From Rhizobium metallidurans (GTDB taxonomy: Bacteria; Pseudomonadota; Alphaproteobacteria; Rhizobiales; Rhizobiaceae), in the NCBI RefSeq assembly GCF_014196505.1, contig NZ_JACIDW010000006.1, positions 146,484-210,483 of the forward strand: 64,000 bases of DNA, written 5' to 3'. The position numbers and the translations under genes were made by a program. Below, one piece after another: positions 27,204 to 35,730 of this stretch. How positions within the stretch are numbered: the stretch's first letter is position 1; each line of letters starts with the position of its first letter. A model generated the notes under the pieces. That model ran no database searches, was not told the DNA's origin, and saw nothing but the letters and a program-made list of their open reading frames with translations.

Positions 27204-28424
27204 TCACGACACCGACTTCAATCGTTTCCCCTCGGGGTCGTGGTTGATGGTCGGCGCGATATCCCGCGTCCAGGCCGACACCGCCGGCACGCGGCTGCGG
27301 TCGACGCGATAGGCGAACTTCCTGGCGACATCGACGATCTCGCCCATCAGCCCCGTTTTCAGCGTGATCGGATCGAGGCCGAGATCGCGGAACTTGTCGT
27401 TTTTCACGATCAGCTCGTTCTCCGGCGCTTCCTTGCGCGGATTGGGCAGCCAGGCGATCTCGGCGCCGGTGAGCTTCGAAATCATCTCGGCGAGGTCGCG
27501 GACGCGGTGGGTTTCGGTCATCTGGTTGAAGATCTCGACGCGCGCGCCGCGGGCCGGCGGGTTCTTCAGCGCCAGCTCGATGCAGCGCACGGAATCCTGG
27601 ATGTGAATGAAGGCGCGCGTCTGGCCACCGGTGCCGTGGACGGTCAGCGGGTAGCCGATCGCGGCCTGGATCAGGAAGCGGTTCAGAACGGTGCCGTAGT
27701 CGCCGTCATAATCGAAGCGGTTGACCAATTGCTCGTGCCGGCGGGTCTGTTCGGTGTGGGTGCCCCAGACGATGCCCTGGTGCAGGTCGGTGATCCTGAG
27801 GCCATCGTTCTTGGCGTAGAAATGGAAGAGCGTCTGATCCAGGCACTTGGTCATGTGGTAGATGGAGCCCGGATTGGCGGGATAGAGGATTTCCTGGCTC
27901 ACCGTCTCGCCGCTGGTCGTCTCGATGCCGACGGGGAGGTAGCCCTCGGGGATGGCGGCGCCGACCGTCGAATAGCCGTAGACGCCCATGGTGCCCAGGT
28001 GGATCAGATGCGCGTCGAGCTGCAGTTCGACCAGCGCGTTCAGGAGATTGTGGGTGGCGTTGATGTTGTTGTTGACCGTGTAGTTCTTGTGGCGGTCGCT
28101 CTTCATCGAATAGGGCGCGGCGCGCTGCTCGGCGAAATGGATGATGGCGTCGGGACGGTTTTCGGCAAGCCACTTCTTCAGGAGCTCGTAATCCCTGGCA
28201 AGATCGATCAGGTTGAAGTGTATGCGGCGGCCGGTCTCGGCGTGCCAGATGCGCGTGCGCTCCTGGATCGAGTCCATCGGGGTGAGCGACTGGACGCCGA
28301 GTTCGGTGTCGATCCAGCGTCTGGAGAGGTTGTCGAGGATGTGAACATCGTGGCCGGCGTCCGACAGATGCAATGATGTTGGCCAGCCGATAAATCCATC
28401 TCCGCCCATCACCGCAATCTTCAT
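27204..28424 (-). CDS. sqdB: UDP-sulfoquinovose synthase SqdB
   Basis: 406 residues with MKIAVMGGDGFIGWPTSLHL, HFAEQRAAPYSMKSD, the catalytic SIYHMTKCLDQ and ITDLHQGIVWGTHTEQT, all diagnostic for the SQD1/SqdB family. It makes UDP-sulfoquinovose from UDP-glucose and sulfite, the head-group donor for the sulfolipid SQDG, which partly replaces phospholipids under phosphate limitation. It is divergent from ybgC with a 119-base gap. Confidence 0.96.
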   Translation of the reverse strand: MKIAVMGGDGFIGWPTSLHLSDAGHDVHILDNLSRRWIDTELGVQSLTPMDSIQERTRIWHAETGRRIHFNLIDLARDYELLKKWLAENRPDAIIHFAEQRAAPYSMKSDRHKNYTVNNNINATHNLLNALVELQLDAHLIHLGTMGVYGYSTVGAAIPEGYLPVGIETTSGETVSQEILYPANPGSIYHMTKCLDQTLFHFYAKNDGLRITDLHQGIVWGTHTEQTRRHEQLVNRFDYDGDYGTVLNRFLIQAAIGYPLTVHGTGGQTRAFIHIQDSVRCIELALKNPPARGARVEIFNQMTETHRVRDLAEMISKLTGAEIAWLPNPRKEAPENELIVKNDKFRDLGLDPITLKTGLMGEIVDVARKFAYRVDRSRVPAVSAWTRDIAPTINHDPEGKRLKSVS

Positions 28425-28543
28425 TGTGTCGTCTCCTTGTTGGCCTTCGCTATCGAGGATTACTTAGAAAGCGTGACAATTGTTCAATGCTTGCAAGGCG
28501 GAATGTCTTCAGCCAAAGAGGGCGCGCGACTTTGGAGAAAATT

Positions 28544-29002
28544 ATGGCGGACGGTGTGCATTCGATCTCTCATTCGATCTCGGGCGAACTGACGGAAGCG
28601 GGTCATCGCCTGCTGCAGCGGGTCTATTACGAGGACACCGACTTCTCCGGTCTCGTCTACCACGCCCGCTATCTGCACTTCCTCGAACGCGGCCGCACCG
28701 ACTATCTGCGCTGCCTTGGCGTCGAGCAGCGCGAGCTGATCAGCGCCGACGAGGAGGGGCTCGTCTTCGTCGTCCACCGCATGGAGATCGACTTCAAGTC
28801 GCCGGCGCGCATGGACGATATCCTGACGGTGACGACGCGCACGGAAAAGGCCGGCGGCGCCAAGATGGTGCTGGCGCAGGAGATCCGCCGCGACGACACG
28901 CTCTTGATCGCCGCCAAGGTGATCATCGCCGTCATCAACGCCAGCGGCCGCCCTCGGCGGTTGCCGGAGGGGCTGGCGAGGCAGATGATGATCGAGGTCT
29001 GA
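28544..29002 (+). CDS. ybgC: Tol-Pal-associated acyl-CoA thioesterase YbgC
   Basis: 152 residues, a hot-dog fold with the catalytic Asp in RVYYEDTDFSGLVYHARYL and FLERGRTDYLR. YbgC hydrolyses acyl-CoA or acyl-ACP at the membrane. It normally lies directly upstream of tolQ; here a Phd/VapC module intervenes. The ATG at 28544 follows TTGGAGA; the longer frame is unlikely. Confidence 0.94.
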   Translation: MADGVHSISHSISGELTEAGHRLLQRVYYEDTDFSGLVYHARYLHFLERGRTDYLRCLGVEQRELISADEEGLVFVVHRMEIDFKSPARMDDILTVTTRTEKAGGAKMVLAQEIRRDDTLLIAAKVIIAVINASGRPRRLPEGLARQMMIEV

Positions 29003-29071
29003 CGTCGGCGGTTCGTTGAAATTTCTCGAGCGGACTGCTATGTAGTTACTTGTGGTCACACTGAGGTCTCG

Positions 29072-29335
29072 ATGACGACAGTTACGCTTCGCGATGCAAA
29101 GGCAACTTTCTCCAGTCTCGTCGATGAAGCGATGAGCGGCGAGTTCGTGACGATTACTCGGCACGGAAAGCCGGTCGCCGCTATCGTTTCGCTTGAAGCG
29201 GCGGAGGAGGCGAAGAAGGCGCTTGCCAGGGCGAAGCTCAATCTTGGCGACTATCTGATGTCATTTCCCGGCGGTCTCGACGATGACCTCGATCTGCATC
29301 GGAATACGTCCGGCATGCGTGATGTCGAGCTGTGA
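29072..29335 (+). CDS. Phd/YefM-type antitoxin
   Basis: 87 residues. TTVTLRDAKATFSSLVDEA, then GEFVTITRHGKPVAAIVSLE, is the Phd/YefM N-terminal domain that binds DNA. The acidic C-terminal (FPGGLDDDLDLHR) would bind the toxin. It overlaps the downstream toxin gene by four bases and starts 69 bases after ybgC. Confidence 0.9.
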   Translation: MTTVTLRDAKATFSSLVDEAMSGEFVTITRHGKPVAAIVSLEAAEEAKKALARAKLNLGDYLMSFPGGLDDDLDLHRNTSGMRDVEL

Positions 29336-29781
29336 CCGGTTACCTGCTCGATACAAACGTCATCTCGCTGTTCGCGCCCGGTCGGCCGGCAATCTCACCC
29401 GGCCTTCGAGACTGGATATTTGAACGGGGTGCCGAAGGAGCGCTCTATCTCTCGGCCATAACCATCGCCGAAATCCAACGCGGTATCAAAAAGCTGGAAC
29501 GCAAAGGCGCTGATGCGAGGGCCGCCAAGCTCGCGGAATGGCTTTCCGGATTGATTGGTCAGTTCGGCGATCACGTTCTGGCTGTCGACGCGGATATCGC
29601 GATGGCGGCCGGTACGATCGAGGAGCAGGCAGAGGCAGGTGGGCAAAGGCCGGGCTTGGCTGACGTGCTGATCGCGGCAACGGCTTCGGTGCGCAATCTG
29701 ACGGTGGTCACGTCGAATGTCCGTCATTTCGCGCCGTTGGGCGTGATCGTGCTCAGCCCTGACGACATGGCAGCTTTCTGA
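29332..29781 (+). CDS. VapC/FitB-type PIN toxin
   Basis: 149 residues from a GTG overlapping the antitoxin stop. The PIN acids are in YLLDTNVISLF, ITIAEIQRGI, GLADVLIAATA and VVTSNVRHF-type C-terminus (the usual last Asp is Asn here). FitB-like proteins of this sort pair with Phd/YefM or AbrB antitoxins and cut RNA. The module separates ybgC from tolQ. Confidence 0.9.
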   Translation: MTGYLLDTNVISLFAPGRPAISPGLRDWIFERGAEGALYLSAITIAEIQRGIKKLERKGADARAAKLAEWLSGLIGQFGDHVLAVDADIAMAAGTIEEQAEAGGQRPGLADVLIAATASVRNLTVVTSNVRHFAPLGVIVLSPDDMAAF

Positions 29782-30139
29782 AAACGCTGCTTGCAAAAAC
29801 ATGACTTTCATGTGAAGGAATTGCCGCGCGCAAGATTTGTGCGGTTTTGGTCATCGATTAGAGATCTGGCCAAGTATTCCAAGGGATCATCCTCTCGCCA
29901 ATAGTCAGCCTTTTATGATCCGGCGCTAACGAACTATTAACGATAATAGTGTCTTACTCGGATTGTCAGAGTTTGTGCGGTGCACGCCTTCCTTTGACCA
30001 AATTTGACGGCAAGGAAGGCGGATAAGAGCTTGGAAGCTTGACCAAGGCTTTAGGCGGCGGCAGCCAGACATATCTTGCGAGATCATTTTGTGCCGCCCG
30101 GTCAAGTGCCGGGCGTTTGGATTCGGGGATTTTGGATCA
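29782..30139 (+). promoter_or_regulatory. Leader region of the tol-pal operon
   Basis: A 358-base gap without a convincing ORF. The first 160 bases are AT-richer than the surroundings, and the tolQ promoter is likely in this gap, but no single -35/-10 pair stands out. A hairpin with CGCCCGG/CCGGGCG stem (30095-30115) and a following TTT lies 24 bases before the tolQ ATG and could act as an attenuator or translational control element. Confidence 0.45.
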
Positions 30140-30859
30140 ATGGAACAAGTAGGATTGGCAGCAGCAACGACGGACGTCAGCCTCTGGTCGCTGTTCATGC
30201 AGGCAGGTCTCGTCGTCAAGCTGGTCATGCTCGGGCTGGTCGCGGCTTCCGTGTGGACCTGGGCGATCGTCATCGACAAGTATCTGGCCTTCGCCCGCGC
30301 ACGCCGGCAGTTCGACAAGTTCGAGCAGGTGTTCTGGTCGGGCCAGTCGCTGGAAGAACTCTACCGCTCGCTGTCGGAACGCAACAATACTGGCCTCGCC
30401 TCGATCTTCGTCGCCGCCATGCGCGAGTGGAAGAAGTCGTTCGAGCGCGGCGCGCGCTCTCCGATCGGCCTGCAGATGCGTATCGACCGCGCCATGGACG
30501 TGACGCTGGCGCGTGAAGCCGAAGGGCTGACGGCGCGTCTCGGCTCGCTGGCGACGATCGGTTCGGCCGGCCCGTTCATCGGCCTGTTCGGCACCGTCGT
30601 CGGCATCATGACATCGTTCCAGGCCATCGCCGGTTCGAAGTCGACCAACCTCGCCGTCGTCGCGCCGGGTATCGCCGAAGCACTGCTCGCAACCGCGATC
30701 GGTCTCGTGGCCGCTATCCCGGCGGTTATCGCCTACAACAAATTCTCCGCCGACGCGGGCAAGCTCTCGGCGCGCATGGAAGGTTTCGCGGATGAATTCT
30801 CCGCCATCCTTTCGCGCCAAATCGACGAGAAGCTGCAGCCACGCCAGGCCGCGCAGTAA
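30140..30859 (+). CDS. tolQ: TolQ, proton-channel subunit of the Tol-Pal system
   Basis: 239 residues with three membrane helices: LVVKLVMLGLVAASVWTWAI at the N-terminus, then the conserved pair around SAGPFIGLFGTVVGIMTSFQ and ALLATAIGLVAAIPAVIAYN. TolQ and TolR form the MotA/ExbB-like motor that energises TolA for outer-membrane constriction at division. ATG 30140 gives the family length. Heads the TolQ-R-A-B-Pal-CpoB series. Confidence 0.96.
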   Translation: MEQVGLAAATTDVSLWSLFMQAGLVVKLVMLGLVAASVWTWAIVIDKYLAFARARRQFDKFEQVFWSGQSLEELYRSLSERNNTGLASIFVAAMREWKKSFERGARSPIGLQMRIDRAMDVTLAREAEGLTARLGSLATIGSAGPFIGLFGTVVGIMTSFQAIAGSKSTNLAVVAPGIAEALLATAIGLVAAIPAVIAYNKFSADAGKLSARMEGFADEFSAILSRQIDEKLQPRQAAQ

Positions 30860-30882
30860 ACGACGGACACGGGGAGAACGAC

Positions 30883-31341
30883 ATGGGTATGGGTGCTCCA
30901 AGCGGTGGCGGAGGCGGTGGAAACCGCCGGCGTCGTCGCGGTGGCCACAGAGGTGGCGCCATTTCCGAAATCAACGTGACGCCGCTCGTCGACGTCATGC
31001 TCGTGCTTCTGATCATCTTCATGGTCGCCGCGCCGATGATGACCGTCGGCGTGCCGATCGACCTGCCGGAAACGCAGGCCAAGGCGCTGAATTCCGAAAC
31101 GCAGCCGATCACGATCTCCGTCAAGAACGACGGCACCGCGTTCCTGCAGGAAACGCCGATCCCGGTCGAGGAAATCGCCGCCAAGCTCGAGGCGATCGCC
31201 ACCACCGGCTACAACGAGCGCATTTTCGTTCGTGGGGATTCGGCCGCGCCTTACGGCGTGATCGCCGACGTCATGGCGCGTATCCAGGGTGCCGGCTTCA
31301 AGAACATCGGTCTGGTCACCCAAGAGAAGAAGGGCCCGTAG
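30883..31341 (+). CDS. tolR: TolR, ExbD-like motor subunit
   Basis: 152 residues: a Gly/Arg-rich N-terminus, then ISEINVTPLVDVMLVLLIIF with the key membrane Asp, then a periplasmic dimer domain (ISVKNDGTAFLQET, IFVRGDSAAPYG). It works with TolQ to use the proton gradient. The gene follows tolQ by 23 bases and precedes tolA by 7. Confidence 0.96.
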   Translation: MGMGAPSGGGGGGNRRRRRGGHRGGAISEINVTPLVDVMLVLLIIFMVAAPMMTVGVPIDLPETQAKALNSETQPITISVKNDGTAFLQETPIPVEEIAAKLEAIATTGYNERIFVRGDSAAPYGVIADVMARIQGAGFKNIGLVTQEKKGP

Positions 31342-31348
31342 TAGACCT

Positions 31349-32482
31349 ATGAAGGCCAGTCTCGTCTCATCTGCTGTCCTGCATTGCGCCTTGGTCGCCT
31401 GGCTGCTGGTTTCGATCGGCTCGCCATCCGACTTCAAGGTCGAGGATTTCGAGGCCATGCCCGTCAACCTCGTGCCTGTCGAGGACCTGACGCAGCTGCA
31501 GCAGGGCGACAAGACGGCCAAGCCGAGCGACAAGCCGGCGCCGAAGCCGACCTCCAAGCCGACCAATGTGGCCAATGCCGAGAACATGGGCGAGAACAAG
31601 GTCGACCTGAAGACGCCGCCGATTCCGAACGCCAAGCCGAGCAACAACGAGTCGGCAGCGGCTCCCAAGGCATCCGAAAAGCCGCTTCCCCAGAATGATC
31701 CCGTGCCCAACGAGGTGAAGGAGATCATGAAGGAGGATACGGCGGTCGAGCCGAGCCAGGTCGCGTCGATCACGCCGCCGAAGCCGGAGATCGCGCCGAC
31801 ACCGACGCCGCCCAAGGCCGAGGAAAAGCCGCAGGACATGCCCGAGCCGCCGAAGCCGGATGCGGAAGCATTGCCGGACAAGGTGCCGACGCCGGTGATC
31901 AAGCCGCAGCCGAAGCCGCCGGAACAGAAGCCGGCTGAAAAGCCGCCGGAGAAGAAGACGGAAGACAAGGCGCAGACCCAGGAGAAGCCGTCCGACAAGA
32001 AGAAGTCCGACAAGAAGCAGGAAAAGGCCAAGGCCTCGTCCTCGCAGCAGAGCGACTTCAACGCCGACGATATCTCGGCCCTTCTCAACAAGCAGGATCC
32101 GTCGAACGGCGGCGCCAAGAGCTCGACCGAAGAGGCATCGCTCGGCGCCAAGAAGGCGACCGGCGGGTCCAAGCTGTCGATGAGCGAAATGGATGCGCTG
32201 CGCAGCGCGATCGCCGGCAACTGGTCGGTCATTCCCGGCATGGAAGGCGCCGGCGACGTTCGCATCAGGGTGCGCATGAAACTCGATCCCGACGGCAACA
32301 TCGTCGGTTCGCCCGAGGTTGAAGCCATCGGCGGCACGAACGAGGCGACCCGCACGGCGCTTGCCAGCGGCGCCAAGCGCGCCGTCATGAAGTCCTCGCC
32401 GTTTTCCAATCTGCCAAAAGACAAATACGACGCCTGGGGCGAAGTCATCGTCAATTTCGACCCCAGCGATCTAGCCCTTTAA
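31349..32482 (+). CDS. tolA: TolA-like energy transducer
   Basis: 377 residues: one N-terminal membrane helix ([20 protein letters not shown]), a long Pro/Lys/Glu-rich central arm (residues about 60-260) and a C-terminal TolA/TonB domain ([38 protein letters not shown]). It links the TolQR motor to TolB and Pal. The ATG at 31349 lies just after the tolR stop. Confidence 0.93.
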   Translation: MKASLVSSAVLHCALVAWLLVSIGSPSDFKVEDFEAMPVNLVPVEDLTQLQQGDKTAKPSDKPAPKPTSKPTNVANAENMGENKVDLKTPPIPNAKPSNNESAAAPKASEKPLPQNDPVPNEVKEIMKEDTAVEPSQVASITPPKPEIAPTPTPPKAEEKPQDMPEPPKPDAEALPDKVPTPVIKPQPKPPEQKPAEKPPEKKTEDKAQTQEKPSDKKKSDKKQEKAKASSSQQSDFNADDISALLNKQDPSNGGAKSSTEEASLGAKKATGGSKLSMSEMDALRSAIAGNWSVIPGMEGAGDVRIRVRMKLDPDGNIVGSPEVEAIGGTNEATRTALASGAKRAVMKSSPFSNLPKDKYDAWGEVIVNFDPSDLAL

Positions 32483-32504
32483 AATGCTGAAAGGCTTGTG
32501 CTCA

Positions 32505-33812
32505 ATGACCAAGTGTTCCCTTTTCCGCGCCCTGATGGTCGCCGTCGGCATGATGAGCGCCGCGGTTATCGCCACGCCGGCGCACGCGCTTGTCGAAATC
32601 AACATCAACAAGGGCAATGTCGAGCCCCTGCCGATCGCGATTACCGACTTCCAGGGCGACATGGGCGCCCAGGTTTCGCAGGTTATCGCCGCGGATCTGC
32701 AGCGCTCGGGCCTGTTCAAGCCGATCGACAAGAACGCCTTCATCGAGAAGATCTCCAATCCCGACGGCGCGCCGCGCTTCGAGGACTGGAAGGTCATCAA
32801 CGCGCAGGCGCTGGTCACCGGCCGCGTCACGAAGGAGGCCGACGGCCGCCTTCGCGCCGAGTTCCGCCTCTGGGACACGTTCGGCGGCACCCAGATGACC
32901 GGGCAGCAATTCTACACGCAGCCGGAAAACTGGCGCCGCGTGGCCCACATCATCTCCGACGCGATCTACAAGCAGATCACCGGTGAAGAAGGTTATTTCG
33001 ATACACGCGTCGTCTTCGTCTCCGAATCCGGCAGCAAGCAGCAACGCAAGCGCCAGCTGGCGATCATGGACCAGGACGGCTTCAACGTCCGCATGCTGAC
33101 CAATGGCAGCGACCTGGTTCTGACCCCGCGCTTCTCGCCGAACCGGCAGGAAGTCACCTACATGTCGTTCGCCAACCAGCAGCCGCGCGTCTATCTGCTG
33201 CAGCTGGAGACCGGACAGCGCGAAGTGGTGGGCAACTTCCCCGGCATGACGTTCTCGCCGCGCTTCTCGCCCGACGGCCAGAAGGTGGTGATGAGCCTCC
33301 AGCAGGAGGGCAATGCGAACATCTACACGATGGACCTGCGTTCGCGCACCACGACCCGCCTGACCTCGACGGCGGCGATCGATACCTCGCCATCCTATTC
33401 GCCCGACGGTGGCCAGATCGTGTTCGAAAGCGACCGCGGCGGCCGCCAGCAGCTCTACAAGATGAATTCCGACGGCTCCAGCCAGACGCGTATCTCGTTC
33501 GGCGACGGCTCGTATTCCACGCCGGTCTGGTCTCCGCGCGGCGATCTCATCGCCTTCACCAAGCAGTCGGGTGGCAAGTTCTCGATCGGCGTGATGAAGC
33601 CGGATGGTTCGGGTGAGCGCATCCTGACCACGGGCTTCCACAATGAAGGCCCGACCTGGGCGCCGAACGGACGCGTCATTATGTTCTTCCGCCAGGCGGC
33701 GGGCGCAGGTGGCCCACAGCTCTATTCGATCGATCTGACCGGCTACAACGAGCAGATGATCAAGACCCCCGCATACGCTTCGGACCCGGCCTGGTCGCCG
33801 CTGCTGGAGTAG
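32505..33812 (+). CDS. tolB: TolB, periplasmic beta-propeller
   Basis: 435 residues with a signal peptide ([15 protein letters not shown]), the N-terminal alpha/beta domain ([20 protein letters not shown]) and a C-terminal propeller whose blades carry repeats such as [25 protein letters not shown] and [16 protein letters not shown]. It interacts with Pal and TolA. An upstream ATG (32484) exists, but 32505 follows AAAGG and gives a normal signal peptide. Confidence 0.96.
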   Translation: MTKCSLFRALMVAVGMMSAAVIATPAHALVEININKGNVEPLPIAITDFQGDMGAQVSQVIAADLQRSGLFKPIDKNAFIEKISNPDGAPRFEDWKVINAQALVTGRVTKEADGRLRAEFRLWDTFGGTQMTGQQFYTQPENWRRVAHIISDAIYKQITGEEGYFDTRVVFVSESGSKQQRKRQLAIMDQDGFNVRMLTNGSDLVLTPRFSPNRQEVTYMSFANQQPRVYLLQLETGQREVVGNFPGMTFSPRFSPDGQKVVMSLQQEGNANIYTMDLRSRTTTRLTSTAAIDTSPSYSPDGGQIVFESDRGGRQQLYKMNSDGSSQTRISFGDGSYSTPVWSPRGDLIAFTKQSGGKFSIGVMKPDGSGERILTTGFHNEGPTWAPNGRVIMFFRQAAGAGGPQLYSIDLTGYNEQMIKTPAYASDPAWSPLLE

Positions 33813-33967
33813 GAAGTTTGGATGCCTGCCTTCTTGTCGCCTCAAAAATCTACGAATTGGGCGGCAGAGGGCCGAATCAACCACTCGTTAACCATAGTTG
33901 TTGAAAGCCGATTAACCGAGAACGGTTACAGTCCGGCAACCCTAATCAAGTCGCAAGGAGACCGGCC

Positions 33968-34498
33968 ATGAGCCGAATTCATACCCCGGCAATGAGCCGC
34001 ATGCAGAACTTCGCCCGCAACCCGGTCATGATCGCGCTCGTCGCCGGTCTGGCACTGGCTGGTTGCGCCAACAAGAAGAACATGGCCAACAGCGCCGGTG
34101 ACCTCGGCCTCGGCGCCGGCGCCGCGACGCCGGGCTCGACCCAGGACTTCACCGTCAATGTCGGCGACCGCATCTTCTTCGACACCGACTCGACCTCGAT
34201 CCGCGCCGACGCCGCCCAGACGCTCGACCGCCAGGCTCAGTGGCTCGGCCGTTATCCGAAGTACGCCGTCACGGTCGAAGGCCATGCCGACGAACGCGGC
34301 ACGCGCGAATACAACCTTGCTCTCGGCGCTCGTCGTGCCGCCGCCGCCAAGGACTACCTCGCTTCGCGCGGCGTTCCGGCTCAGCGCATGAAGACGATCT
34401 CCTACGGCAAGGAACGCCCGGTCGCCGTTTGCGACGACATTTCCTGCTGGTCGCAGAACCGTCGCGCCGTTACCGTTCTCGGCGGCGCCGGCATGTAA
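33968..34498 (+). CDS. pal: Pal, peptidoglycan-associated lipoprotein
   Basis: 176 residues. The lipobox LALAGC places the lipidated Cys near residue 33. The OmpA-like domain carries RIFFDTDSTSIRADAAQTLD and VEGHADERGTREYNLALGARRA, which binds meso-DAP in peptidoglycan. Pal anchors the outer membrane to the wall and is relocated by Tol at division. Confidence 0.96.
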   Translation: MSRIHTPAMSRMQNFARNPVMIALVAGLALAGCANKKNMANSAGDLGLGAGAATPGSTQDFTVNVGDRIFFDTDSTSIRADAAQTLDRQAQWLGRYPKYAVTVEGHADERGTREYNLALGARRAAAAKDYLASRGVPAQRMKTISYGKERPVAVCDDISCWSQNRRAVTVLGGAGM

Positions 34499-34540
34499 TT
34501 GCCGATCCGGCGGCAAAAGCCGGATTTCATTACAAATCGG

Positions 34541-34575
34541 AAAGGCGGCTCCATCGCGGGCCGCCTTTTCTTTTT
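34541..34575 (+). terminator. Terminator after pal
   Basis: AAAGGCGG and CCGCCTTT pair around a 12-base loop, followed by a T-rich stretch. It may separate pal from cpoB transcription. Confidence 0.75.
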
Positions 34576-34677
34576 GACCACACTTTGGCCGAACTCCGTT
34601 GCTTTTTGAAAGCAATTGGAAAAATCTCCTGTTCGTGCCATCGAGGCGCGAAGAATCACTGGGACAGGACGAACCAA

Positions 34678-35718
34678 ATGAAGAAATTTGTCGTGGCGGG
34701 CATGCTCTGCCTCGCAACGGTGGCCGGGGTTGGCCCGTCGGCGAACGCGTCGTCGCTATTCGGCTTGCATTTAGGAAGCAAGGCATCAAGCCAGGCGCCC
34801 GCGCAGGCGCCTGTTATCAACGTTCAGGCCGGCGGCCCGGAAGTGCGCATCCAGCAGCTCGAGGACCAGCTTCGCCAGCTCAACGGTCGTATCGAGGAAA
34901 TGAGCTTCCAGCTGCTGCAGATGCAGGAGACGATCCGCAAGGCGCAGGAAGACAATGAATTCCGCTTCCAGGAGCTCGAAAAGGGCGGCGCCAGCAGCGC
35001 CGGCGGCGGAGCCAAGCCGATGAAGAAGAGCGAAGCCGATATCCCGGCTTCCAACCAGACGGCGCAGGGCCAGGGAATGGGCCAGGGTCAGGGAATGGCA
35101 CAGGGCGGCGGCGACGATGTCGCCCGCACCATCCAGGCCTCGAGGGCACCCGAAACGGCGCCCTCGACCGACGTTCCCGAGAATACCGGCCTCGGCCAGC
35201 CGCCGCAGCAGCTCGGTTCCATGCAGTTCGACCAGAACGGCAACCCGATCGGCGGTTCGGTCAATCCGGGCGCCGAGGTCGGCTCCAGCCCGTTGCCGCC
35301 CGTTGGCGCCGGCGGCTCGCAGACGGCCTCGCTCGGCAGCGAAACGGATCAGTACAAGGCCGCCTATGGCCTTGTGCTCGCCGGCGACTACGCGACCGCC
35401 GAGAAGGAATTCAACGCCTATATCCGCCAGTATCCGAACAGCTCGCGTTCGGCGGACGCCAATTTCTGGCTTGGCGAAGCGCGCTATTCGCAGGGCAAGT
35501 TCAACGAATCGGCCAAGACCTTCCTGAACGCGCACCAGAAGTACGGGACCTCCGAGAAGGCGCCGGAAATGCTGCTCAAGCTCGGCATGTCGCTGGCCGC
35601 TCTCGACAATACCGAAACCGCCTGCGCGACGCTCCGCGAAGTGCCGAAGCGCTATCCGAAGGCTTCGCGCGCCGTCATATCCAAGGTCGCCAGCGAACAG
35701 AAGCGTCTTTCCTGCTAA
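34678..35718 (+). CDS. cpoB: CpoB/YbgF, Tol-Pal accessory TPR protein
   Basis: 346 residues: signal peptide (VAGMLCLATVAGVGPSANA), an N-terminal coiled coil (VRIQQLEDQLRQLNGRIEEM), a Gln/Gly-rich linker with repeated QGMGQGQGM-type runs, and C-terminal TPRs (YGLVLAGDYATAEKEFNAYI, NFWLGEARYSQGKFNESAKT). CpoB coordinates peptidoglycan synthesis with outer-membrane constriction. The longer frame upstream overlaps pal and is not real. Confidence 0.93.
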   Translation: MKKFVVAGMLCLATVAGVGPSANASSLFGLHLGSKASSQAPAQAPVINVQAGGPEVRIQQLEDQLRQLNGRIEEMSFQLLQMQETIRKAQEDNEFRFQELEKGGASSAGGGAKPMKKSEADIPASNQTAQGQGMGQGQGMAQGGGDDVARTIQASRAPETAPSTDVPENTGLGQPPQQLGSMQFDQNGNPIGGSVNPGAEVGSSPLPPVGAGGSQTASLGSETDQYKAAYGLVLAGDYATAEKEFNAYIRQYPNSSRSADANFWLGEARYSQGKFNESAKTFLNAHQKYGTSEKAPEMLLKLGMSLAALDNTETACATLREVPKRYPKASRAVISKVASEQKRLSC

Positions 35719-35730
35719 GGTTTTCCGGTC

